From assembly GCF_037392515.1 (NCBI RefSeq), contig NC_090285.1, positions 2,545,501-2,609,500 on the forward strand: a stretch of 64,000 nt of DNA. Reading direction: 5' to 3'. Made by a program: the position numbers and the translations under genes. Shown here one piece after another: positions 25,701 through 35,410 of the stretch (position 1 is its first letter; each line of letters begins with the position of its first letter). Origin of the DNA: Haliotis asinina. Taxonomy: Eukaryota > Mollusca > Gastropoda > Lepetellida > Haliotidae. The notes under the pieces are model-generated. The model worked only from the letters and a program-made list of their open reading frames with translations. It did not search any database and had not been told where the DNA came from.

Positions 25701-27063
25701 TGCTGGATCCGGTGTTGAGCAAGTGATAACGGTGTTACACATCTACACCGAAACGTCGGATCATTTGCAATAATGTCTATTCATAAAAAGATCGGTCCTC
25801 CTAATACTGAATCTACTTGTAGAATATCAGATAGACCAACTGATTTCCCATAATAATGCTTCGATTAGTAGAGAAGCTAATGAGAATTAGTGTATATATG
25901 ATGTTGGTGTTATACACCTTTGCCCCTGTTGATGGGTGGACGCAGGGGTCGTGCTGGTAACGCGCTACTGCCGTGGATCGTACTGGAGCTTCAAAAGGTA
26001 TCTAATCGAAAGAGGAGTAGCCCACAGGTAGACGTAATTATCACTGTCGGCCATTCATCAAAAGGGCCTGGCAAAATACTGACAAACAAAGCAATTACCG
26101 TCAAATGATCAATAATTAATTTCAGTGGTATACAATCAACAGTTTCATATAAACCTCATTTTGAATAGTGCCATTCATCACTGTAGTCATTACACAATAA
26201 TCAGTACACGTGGACACTGTCAGCTGCAGGCTTCGGCTCTTGTACGATGTGCCACTGCTTTACAAATCGATGACAAATGTCTTCGACAACATATACTCCA
26301 TATCTCAGACTCTCTATCGCTGTACTCTTTTACAGCGTTAAAAAATGTCATGGAGGATTCGTGGAGGCTAAAGCATTTTCTGTAAAAGGTCGGTTAAGGT
26401 ACTTTCGCTACTCCCACTTTACTACAGACAATTTGTCATGACACAATAACATACTAACATGAAGGAATTGCGTGAGTGTCAGTATTAGTATGTTAATAAA
26501 TATTATTTGTAACCATGGTTCGAGACGATACAATAAGACTGAACTAAGCAGTTGTGACGTATATCATGCCAGTCCGTTGTACATTTAACTCGTCACGGCC
26601 TTACAAAGCTGTATGACTGTGGTAACGCGTACCTTCCTGTGCACATTGTACGCAGATTTTCATATGCTTCGATCTCAATGTACACTATGGCAAAGATTAT
26701 CTGATTTTCTGGAGAATTTAAGACTATAAATTACTGTTTTGTCTCACCCGTTATTTCGCGCAGCTCATTACACAGCTTCTTTTTCTTCTCCACAGCTGCC
26801 TTGTGAGACTGGAGCGTGTTGTTCAGCTGTTCCACCCGACGCGTGGTCGTCATGATCTTGTCCACCATGTCGGCCGCTTGCTGCTCGGACTTAGACAGCT
26901 TGTCCCAGCACAACTGCAGCTTGTCCTGACTTTGTTTGAATATCTGGGTGGTCTCTGTCATGGCCTGAGTCAACTGTTTCACGTTCTGCAAGACAGCCGG
27001 GGTCGGGGACGCCACTCTACCAAACGCCTGCACACCTACAGAAACCCCTGCTTGCAATGCCAT
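19779..27063 (-). CDS. Six-exon coiled-coil protein, 464 aa, function unknown
   Basis: Exons in transcript order: 27063-26748, 24153-24028, 23430-23336, 22798-22690, 22109-22021, 20438-19779. Every junction has GT/AG borders and compatible phase (1, 1, 0, 1, 0), giving an exact 1395-nt frame, so I am confident of the model although I do not recognise the family. The start MALQAGVSVGVQAFGRV has A at -3 and G at +4. An in-frame open stretch upstream contains an acceptor TATTTCAG, so a 5' UTR exon is likely. Residues ~20-300 are rich in heptads (KKKKLCNELREIT, ERATLQSRLKDITAELND, SLKIKELTVALKEE) and are probably a long coiled coil. The rest is a mixed segment (TWFEAPNTSIEAVKDFLVRQ), an acidic linker, and a basic C-terminus RFIGRLQRLFTRQ. 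I see no signal peptide or membrane segment. A cytoskeletal or scaffold role is only a guess. Confidence 0.82.
21367..21540 (+). mobile_element. SINE copy, family A, in an intron of the coiled-coil gene
   Basis: Contains GCGGGATCGAGTGGTCA, CTGTGCAGATTGACACT, TGTCTGGTCCAGACTCAATT and AGCTGGAATATTGCTGAG in family order. The tail is replaced by an AACCAACCAACC run. It lies in intron 5 (20439-22020), opposite to the gene. Confidence 0.75.
22096..22340. repeat. About 21-bp tandem array across the exon 5 acceptor of the coiled-coil gene
   Basis: On the plus strand the unit is close to CATGGCATCTGTCAAACATCA, with shorter variants, about 11 copies. On the minus strand each copy reads TGTTTGACAG|ATGCCATG, which is the exon 5 splice acceptor and the first exon bases. 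The array therefore begins inside the exon and continues into the intron. Confidence 0.88.
23008..23238. repeat. CA/CCACAC-rich low-complexity tract
   Basis: About 230 bp of ACACC, CCCACACC and similar motifs with no fixed period. It lies in intron 3 (22799-23335) of the coiled-coil gene and makes a spurious Pro/His/Thr-rich frame. Confidence 0.9.
24445..24520 (+). mobile_element. tRNA-like SINE fragment
   Basis: GGCACGGGTTCGATTCCCCC is a clear tRNA B box followed by CACGTGGGG. The A-box side is degraded (GGTGGTTCGTCGAAGGC). I call it a SINE remnant because no acceptor stem closes around it. Confidence 0.45.
25705..25762 (+). other. Two-stem structured motif, hammerhead-like, in an intron
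   Basis: GGATCCG pairs with CGGATC (25757-25762), and inside it GGTGT (25731-25735) pairs with ACACC (25745-25749). The bases around the inner stem, GTGATAAC and GAAAC, sit where a hammerhead ribozyme has CTGATGA and GAAA, but two core bases differ. It is probably part of a decayed repeat. The remainder of intron 1 (24154-26747) holds nothing else I can support. Confidence 0.3.
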
Positions 27064-27587
27064 GATGGTAGCAGCCAAGTGGGGACCGTCAGAGGAATGA
27101 GGACAGACGATTCTGTCTGTCAGACTACACCCACATCTGGACGTTGTCTGAAATAGGCCTATATCGTTGTTAAGGTATGACGTCACAGACACGATCATGT
27201 GACGTTGTCCATAACCCGTCGTCAAGTTTTCCAGCAGGCTATGACGTCGTCATAACTACCATGAGATACGTCTCAATCACGTATAATTATAAGATGGTCG
27301 GGGTTCGAATCTCGTTCTTTGATGGGAACGATGGTGTCTTTCGTATTGCCAGTATGGAAATCAAGCCCACCAAATTTACTTGGTGGACACCGTTTAAACA
27401 TTAAACTATGCCACTGTAATATTCGAGAGAGCAAATATTGTTAGTGTCCACAGGGCAGAGCATTCTGTATTGAACCTGTTGCAAAAAGTTGTAAATTTGT
27501 TGTGATTGGTGAATTTTAGTTAGCTGAACTCATCGCGTGTTTTTGCGCTCGTGTACAACAAAGTGTAAAAGACATGGAAACACACTC

Positions 27588-27727
27588 ATTGCAACACTTT
27601 AGATGAAGGGTTCAAACCAGTAATGCATTTATATTTGAAATAAGCCGTAACATACTTATTGCAACACTTTAGATGAAGGGTTCAAACCTGTAATGTATTT
27701 ATATTTGGAATAAGCCGTAACATACTT
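27588..27727. repeat. 70-bp tandem duplication
   Basis: Two adjacent 70-bp copies beginning ATTGCAACACTTTAGATGAA and ending CCGTAACATACTT, differing at only a few sites. It lies between the coiled-coil gene and the membrane-protein gene. Nothing else is supported in 27064-28600. Confidence 0.95.
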
Positions 27728-28604
27728 GTTATAAGAATCTACATTCTAACTAATCAAGGCAACTGTGCGAGTACTGCATAAATGGGGCATAAATGAGGTT
27801 GAAGAATGTCAGATGGCAATTAAACAAAGCCATTGAAAATTTAAAGGAAATATTTGGGGCAAAAACAATGGTTCTGTTAACAGTCAATCATACTAATAAA
27901 TATGTTTCGTTTAATATTCAGTACAAATAAATATATTCGGAAATAGAAAGATGCTGTATTTTCGACTTGAGGTCGTGATTTACAGTGTGTAACGGGAGCT
28001 CATAAAACTCTTTAACCCTGCACCCAGGCCAGTCCATGAGCATTATGTGCACATGTAAGGAGGTAACGTTAGGCGGCAGCAGGATAAAGCCCGTACTTGC
28101 GCTCTATATGTAGTGACACAGTTTTTGAGGCCGCCTATATTATAACATTGCTATGTTGTTTCTCCGCACCACATCCCCGCAGAATATGTATGGGATTAAA
28201 ATGTTAGATGTCTACCACAGGAATCGAACCAACATGTAACGCCAGCAAAGATTTGTTTTTCTTTGGCTGATTTTGGGGGAAAAACATCCGATAGAGTTTA
28301 TTAACTGGTGATGGAAGACTGGTAACCGCCGTTACCTCACCAATATCAAGGCAAAAGCTGGCCACGGTGGATCCTGACATCGATATTTGAAGTGTTACAC
28401 CAACCATCTTTCAGGCCATAGTGTGAGAACTCAATTAAACATGTCAATATCGGGTGTAATCATAATTGGTGTGCAACTCGTTTTGCGGCGCAGCCCGCTT
28501 GCAATCGTTTTCAGCTTCGTTCCTATGATTGTTCCGTGTGCAATATCATTATTTTGGAAAGCGAACGTAAAATCTCAAAATGATCACTGACATTCTTGTT
28601 ATAC

Positions 28605-28680
28605 AGTGAGAGGTTTGCTGACTTGGCTGATGCGTGGCGTTGTATCCCATTTGCACAGATCGATATCCAGGATCACGGAA
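28605..28680 (+). mobile_element. SINE family A fragment
   Basis: GGTTTGCTGACTTGGCTGATG and TGCACAGATCGATATCCAG match the middle of family A. Head and tail are absent. Confidence 0.5.
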
Positions 28681-28771
28681 TTGTCGGCTTCAGGCAGGAC
28701 TGTTTACTGACCGCCTTCATAATGTCAGAAATTGCCAGTTCAGGGCGAGCTCCTTTCTCCTTTACCGTGTT

Positions 28772-28924
<153 letters not shown>

Positions 28925-29221
28925 TGTGATGAATCATTAATGAGACGATTGACCATACATTATATTGTTGTTTCCAACTTAACAACATTTACACCACATT
29001 ATGTGTCGCGCTGTCATTATGCTGAGACGATTAAGTACTTGAGCGATGGAGTCTTTTCCTCGTTTGCGATTTCTGGACTTAATAGAGATGTTTTTGGTTT
29101 GGAACATTGGGTAGGGAAAATAAGAAATCTGAGGTTAAAATGACATATTCTTTTATGTGTAGATTTTAGCAGCACAGTAATAAATAATATTCGGTTATAA
29201 TTTTGTAAATAATTTGCCCAT

Positions 29222-29227
29222 TTTATT
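29222..29227 (-). terminator. Candidate poly(A) signal of the membrane-protein gene
   Basis: AATAAA on the minus strand, about 860 bp beyond the stop at 30086. It would give a long 3' UTR covering 29.2-30.1 kb. The choice is tentative. Confidence 0.35.
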
Positions 29228-30085
29228 CACATCTGAGCGTACAATATATGAAGATATTCTGTACACCCGTTGCTGTACACGTGCAAAAAGCTACTGACAA
29301 GCGGAAAAAGTATAAGTTTCACAAAGGCAGAAATATGCTAACGTTTAAGATGTGAAAACAGCTAAAGTTACCGGCAATCGACCCCTATGTACGGTGCCAA
29401 CCATGTGTGACCAGAGCTGCCCGTCTGTACTGTGACTCATCTCGCACGTATGTATATGTACCACGTATATGTACGACGCTGAACGACTAAGAACGACTAA
29501 GAACGACTGTCGGTGTGCCTCTCGCCCACAGATGACCAGAACTGGCATAACTTCTTACTGCATGTTGCATTGACTTGACAATAACACCTGACAGGTTTGC
29601 ACACCTACAGTACGACATATGCGGTGTTTCCAGCTGTAGTCAACAAAGGTGCGTGCCTTTCGCTCAAATCATGTTCTATCACAGCTACAGTGTCATCAGA
29701 AGTCTCACATCGGTAACGAAAAAAGCCGAATTGACCCGAGTATCGCAGATATCTACGATTAGTAAGAGGGCACACTACACACGTGTGTACACAACATAGT
29801 ACAATATCACAAGTAATGTCTATTTACATGTATGTCTGTACAAAACCTGAATAGAGCGGTATGCCACAGGTACCTATATATCACTCACATATGTCATGGT
29901 TTCCATATATACCATGACGAATATCTGTACATAGCTCAAAGATGTACACGCAAGGATGCACTCCTTATAGACTGGCAGACGGTGTAATGTTGTCTTTGCT
30001 AAGTGTCTGATGCCTTATATTGTCAGTGCAAACTGTTAGACAGTATAATGTTGTAACTGCAGAATGTCACACCCATGACCTACGT

Positions 30086-33000
30086 TTACTCTATAAGGTC
30101 CATGGTCTCCACTATCTCTGTAGAGATATTTAACACGGTGGCCTTCAACTTCTCGGGCGTGACCCCAGAAAGGTACCTCCCCACTCTTTCCAAGACGTTC
30201 TGTACGATCCAAGAGGCTGCCAGCTCCACCATCGACTGAAACAGAGATGTAGCGTTAAAAACGTCTGTGTATTGCTAGTAATGACGACCTTTAACTCTCA
30301 CAGGCACGTGATAATTAAGTTACCAGCCGTATAAAAAAAATATATTTTCCAAGATGATTCGATGTAAGGTCAAAGACACCATCTGAGCCTTATCCTTCAA
30401 TAAGGCTCACTTTCAATGTTAGCCATAATAGGGTGGAGTTATGGCGCTCTACAAATTACATGCTTTAGTATAATCTTGATAACATCGTTGATATAAAGTA
30501 TTGATCGGTGATATAGTTTCAGTAACAATTTAATATATTCTCCAAGAAGAAATATGGCAGGGCAATGTACATGTGACCTATATATCAAGCCGCGAGGTCA
30601 TCCTAAACATCTTCAAAGAACTGTGACGGTACCACGGCAGCACCACTGCTGTACATGAGGTGTGTGGGTCTTTGGACACAGGAATCAGCAATCCGCCATG
30701 TTCCACAACCATAAGTACACATGTAGGGTACTCAGTGAGGGAGATAAACCTACTGTTGTTACATATTATATAGTCCCGCTGTGGATACCTCGTATTTTAT
30801 TTAATTTGTGCTTTAGAAACAGTTTTCGTTTTTCCTTCTGTATGACGGCAATATTATCCTCATCAATGGGTACCTTGCATCCTTCAGATAAAACATCGCA
30901 CTATCACCTGATCAAACTCTGTGAACGCTATACGTCTAATTCCAGCAAGAACAGGTCAATTCAAAGTGATGTCGAATAGCAGTCCACTAACTTCAAGGAA
31001 ATACTATCTCTCACAGCAACCAAAAGAACTCAACCTCTTGACGTGCTCACAGCACAAATTCCAAAAACTACTTTCGTACACATCTGGGTACAACAAAATT
31101 TACTTCTTGGGCAAAGTGACGATTGTAAGAGTAGTCTTGTCCTAACACAAGCTTAGATTCATTGCAGAAGCTATCCATGCCTTCCAATAACCAAGTCTCC
31201 ATACCGCACTTCACTGTAGACAATTTTGGTTGTCTATTTATTGTAGAAACAGAAAGAGAAATTGAGCTTACCACGTCACCGTAGAAGCTGAGGCTTCTGT
31301 TGAGCTCTGCGAGGTCGACGGATGCCTGTGATTCATCGAGTGATGAATTCTGCAACTGATCACTGATGTTGAAATCATTTTCATCCAAAGTAGGGACAGA
31401 GTCGAAGTCGAAAGGAAGGTCATCAAGGGAGACAACCTCCTGGACCTGTGCGTCCCCACCAACTGGTTCGCGTGAAACGGTGCACAGAGCAGCTCTCTCT
31501 ATATCTCGTGCTAACGCTTGATCGGGCAAATGCATTAATTCTGGACCATTAAAATTATACATTTGGTATGCATCTCCATTCCTTGAATTTTCTCTGGAAG
31601 TATGTGGCTGGAAGGTACGTGGCTGCCGGTGCCTGTAACCTCCCTGCCCACACGGTCTTGTGTGTTGATGACCAGAGCCTGGGGCTGACTCTTGGTCTTG
31701 GACTGTCTGTGACCGGTTCTTGGTAGTGCGGCCACGGGATGGCCTTTGACTTGAGTCCATGTCACGTCCAATCTGTTCTCCAGGACGTTCTGAAGTGTGA
31801 CCCTCGTCTTGAAAACTAGAGTTAGCTCTCGGGGGACCAATATTTTCATGTAATAGAGCTTCCCCGAACAGTTCGTCCAGCTGTTGTTTTATCGTAGGAG
31901 AGTCAGGCCCGTTCACACCACTGCATCCTGGCACGGGGGATGGATCCCTGGTACTTGCAGGATTACTGTTGGATACTTCCCGCTCCTCACCACCTACCCT
32001 GTGTACTTGGGAACGTCCATTGCTAGATGACGACTGCTCTTTGCAGTAGGGACAGTCATGAAACACAGAGGCACGCCAGTCAGGGAACGAGTCCGCCTGG
32101 GATATGTCTGTATCCAGCGCATCTGGTCCGCGAATCTGCTTTGATAGAGAGTTAGTAATCACGTCGTTTATACTGACTTGGCTGCCAGTCACTGCACCGT
32201 GCATAATGTCATGTCCAGACAATGATTCGTGATATTTCTTCACAAACTTCTCATCTTTACCCCACACGTGTATCTCTGTCGGTGAAACATCTATTGTCGA
32301 GTATGCACTTTCATCAGGAACTATCATGTCTGCAACCCCGCGACTATACGGAACGCGTTCTCTGGGAGTCTCGTGAGATTTGCTTTTGGAGGAATCCTCG
32401 GTACCCATTTCAAGATGATAAGGATGCTTGACCAAGATCTTGCAGCCCCTTAGTTCATATCGGGCATGGTCATGGTCACAGTAAGGATCAATACAAAACA
32501 GAACGTCCAAGACATCTTGTGGTAAGGTATCTCTGTATCTGATGTCGTACTCAGCAACGGTCCTGTCTGCCGTTCCCCCTCCACTCTTCTTACTGCTCCT
32601 GTCGGGCGAGATCGGCATGTGCGGGCAGCTATCATCGTGGTCGTTTTCCGAGATACTTCGAAAGGTTTCTTGAACCCGCCTCTTGACATTATCGAGAGAA
32701 TATTCAGACGATAATCCGGCAATATATCTGAGAGACTTTTCATCTATGTCGTCAACATCTACTGCATCAGCGGGCGTCTTAGTCGACCCTGAGTAACAAT
32801 TGCACGGGTCTTCATCAACGTGGTCAACACCATCGTTGGGGTAGTCGTCTGTATCGGAGGATCGGTAACGAGAAGCACCTCTTTGGCGCTGTTTCTGTTT
32901 CTTTCTCTTTCTGTCTTTCTTAGATGGGTGATCCGTCTTTAGTCGTGCTAGCCGCTGGGATCGTCTCGAGGAGCTTTCTTTGTTTGGACAAATGTTGGAA

Positions 33001-34685
33001 AAGGTTACTCTCTTTTCTGAAATACCAACACAGGATCGTTTTGTGTTTTACCAAGGGTCAGTGCTTTCATATTTTTCCGGTAAATGTATTGTGTTTTTCA
33101 ATGATATATCAAAAAGTACATTGCTTTGAACTAAAACACTTCATTAAATGAGTGAGTGAGTGAGTTTAGTTTTACGCCGCTTGCAGCAATATTCCAGCAA
33201 TATGACGGCGGGGGACACCAGAAAATGGGCTTCACACATTGTACCCATGTGGGGAATCGAACGCAGGTCTTCGGCGTGACGAGCGAAAGCTTTAACCACT
33301 AGGCTACACCACTCCATTAAGAGTGAAATAAACACTCGTGGAATAAACGTCATTTCATAACCCACTTAGATACCATAGAGTCATAACTAGGTAAAACAGT
33401 GATGATGCATATACGCTTCCATGACAAACATTCAATTAAACATATCAAATATTTGCCGCCATAAGATCTTCATTATTGTGTTGTCTTCCGAAAATCATGA
33501 CAGTCTACAACGCGACATACCCGATGTTGTATCATCGTAGATGAGGCAGTTGACTGTGGACAGCAGGACAAGGAAGACGACAGCCGACAGCAGGTACACG
33601 GAGGTAGGATTGAAGTAGGCCACGGTAGACACATACGACAGGGCATTACTCAAGATTCCTGTCCAGTTCAAGGTGGCCAGGTCAACATTTAGGACAGCAA
33701 GGTCTAAGTGATCCAGATGGAAACTGAGGATGCCCCAAATATCTACATGTGACAGGTATTGCTTAACACTTCTCCAGACGCACAGGTCGGGGAGGGATGT
33801 GAACATGCTCTCAAAGGTGCTATGCGTCGAGAGGTGCTGCAGTATACTCTTGATTGGGCTCAGGTCAGGAATGCTGGCATGTAGGCTTTCACGGGTGGTT
33901 GCCCAGTAGTCTGTGGTAACATAACATGATATAATTGAATCATAGGAGATGTGCGATGAAAAACTTGCACGTTTTGAAACATTTCTACCCAGCCATAGCA
34001 TTAACCACTATTACAAATCCTTGAACAATGTCTTAATTTTGAGGCCCTACTTTTGTACCCTGGAAACTGGATTCTCTCAGAACATCGAAAATCTACAAGT
34101 GCTTTTAAGCACCACATCTCACGTTTATTGCAAGTAAACGCAGCTCACCATCATACGGGTTCATAATCTCCGATAGTTTTCTGCAGCGTTTTCCTTCAGG
34201 CTCAAAGAGATCCCAGTCTGGCTCAGGATGTTCAAGACACATGTCAAACACATCATATCCATCTTTGTCAAACCAGGTTATACTTGATATCACGTAATCC
34301 CAGATCTTCTTAGAGGAAAGAGAAAAAGCTCCTTTTTCTTCACCCATGCCCCTAAGGTAAAACAACAGTTTACACAGGGCGTAAAAAAATGTACTTGAGA
34401 GCCAACTACAGCATGTCCTTATAAACACTTTCCTTGTATATTTAGTATATTTGTACCTATAATACATTATGAATATTTGTAGCTTTGAACAGACCTTGAT
34501 GGTTACATACATGAAAAGGTAAATGTGGTGCATTCAGAGTGAAAACAAACGAAAACATTCACACACGTTTTATGGAACCAAGATATCTCCAGAACTTACT
34601 TATATGTACACCATCCGTCTGTGCAGGTTGATATCTGCTCAAATACAAAAGCACCAATTACTAAGAACAATAAGATGGTTCCCAT
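30086..34685 (-). CDS. Five-exon single-pass membrane protein, 857 aa, family not recognised
   Basis: Exons in transcript order: 34685-34600, 34351-34149, 33910-33521, 33016-31272, 30235-30086. All borders are GT/AG and phases agree (2, 1, 1, 0), for an exact 2574-nt frame. Exon 1 starts MGTILLFLVIGAFVFEQIST, a convincing signal peptide. A second in-frame ATG in exon 2 (GMGEEKG) would lack it, so I prefer the first. Residues ~25-198 form an extracellular or lumenal region with Trp-rich segments (KKIWDYVISSITWFDKDGYD) and one N-glycosylation site, NWT. Residues ~200-220 (SVYLLSAVVFLVLLSTVN) are the only clear membrane span. The ~635-residue tail starts with a basic patch (KKDRKRKKQKQR) and is mostly polar and disordered, with Cys/His clusters (CIDPYCDHDH, HDCPYC) and a helical C-terminus. 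No known domain is evident. A receptor-like role is conjecture. Confidence 0.82.
33146..33318 (-). mobile_element. tRNA-derived SINE, family B, full-looking copy
   Basis: Read on the minus strand, the head has an A box in TAGCCTAGTGGTTAAAGC and a B box in GTTCGATTCCC. A body containing CCATTTTCTGGTGTCCCCC follows, then the module GGAATATTGCTGCAAGCGGC and a (CACT)n tail. It lies in intron 3 of the membrane-protein gene, on the same strand. Confidence 0.85.
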
Positions 34686-34737
34686 CTCTCTTTATCGGTA
34701 TCAGACATTTTCTAGTTCCCTAAAAATAACGACATCC

Positions 34738-34785
34738 GCTTCCGGAATACCCCACCCCTTGTCTGACGTCATAATTGTGACGTCA
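34738..34785. promoter_or_regulatory. Twin CRE sites and an ETS-like site in the divergent promoter
   Basis: Two perfect TGACGTCA palindromes (34764-34771 and 34778-34785) lie 14 bp apart, about 80-100 bp upstream of the membrane-protein start codon. CTTCCGG, an ETS core, is at 34738-34744. CREB/ATF binding is inferred from the motif. The 725-bp interval separates two divergent start codons, so both genes could be affected. Confidence 0.6.
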
Positions 34786-35290
34786 CAGAACCCCAGTACA
34801 CTTTAAAGTGGCGTCAGGCATCAAGACACAAACTCGGGTCTTGCCTTCTTTTCCGTTTTTTGTAGTATACACTTGTGAACTGTGACGAATGACATGCCTG
34901 TCAACATGCAAGACATGCAACACACACGTACCTGGAGTGGCCTAAAATATTTCTAGATAGATATATCACTTATAATGTCTGTTACGTTAACCCAAAGTAG
35001 CAATGACATTTTAATCAACCACAAATATGAGAATAAATACTGACATATTGTAGAATATTTAATTTTTCAAAGTTTATAACGAATACACTCGGCATATTAC
35101 GTATAATTCGTCATAAAGATAAAGGGCCCACAGAAACTTAATTCCACTATATCTACAATGCGACTGAACGCAAGTCTACATTGCAAAGGCGAATAACTCT
35201 AGATCTAGTCTTATTCGTGATCAAGTGTCGACCTGAGCGGTTGAGAGTTAGTCGTCGGCAAAATCATGTCACACTCTCAGGGTGGCTTGA

Positions 35291-35348
35291 TCACATGACA
35301 ATGACAGGAGATAAGTTGCTCAGTTGCGAATGCGAATGGTCACCTGAC
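35291..35348. promoter_or_regulatory. Two TFE/MITF-like E-boxes upstream of the lipase
   Basis: TCACATGA at 35291-35298 is a perfect MITF/TFE-type M-box. GTCACCTGAC at 35339-35348 differs by one base from the CLEAR element GTCACGTGAC. Both lie within 120 bp of the lipase ATG. In vertebrates TFEB drives lysosomal genes including acid lipase through such sites; applying this here is inference. Confidence 0.45.
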
Positions 35349-35410
35349 GGGCATTTCTCACCGGTCAGTCGTAGCAGGAAGAGCGCGGAATAAAGAACGT
35401 AAAGAGTACG

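Noticed and set aside
34347-34351. MGEEKG in exon 2 as the start of the membrane protein
   Set aside because: Exon 1 upstream encodes a signal peptide and joins in frame with a strong donor and acceptor, so the earlier ATG is preferred. Internal initiation remains possible.
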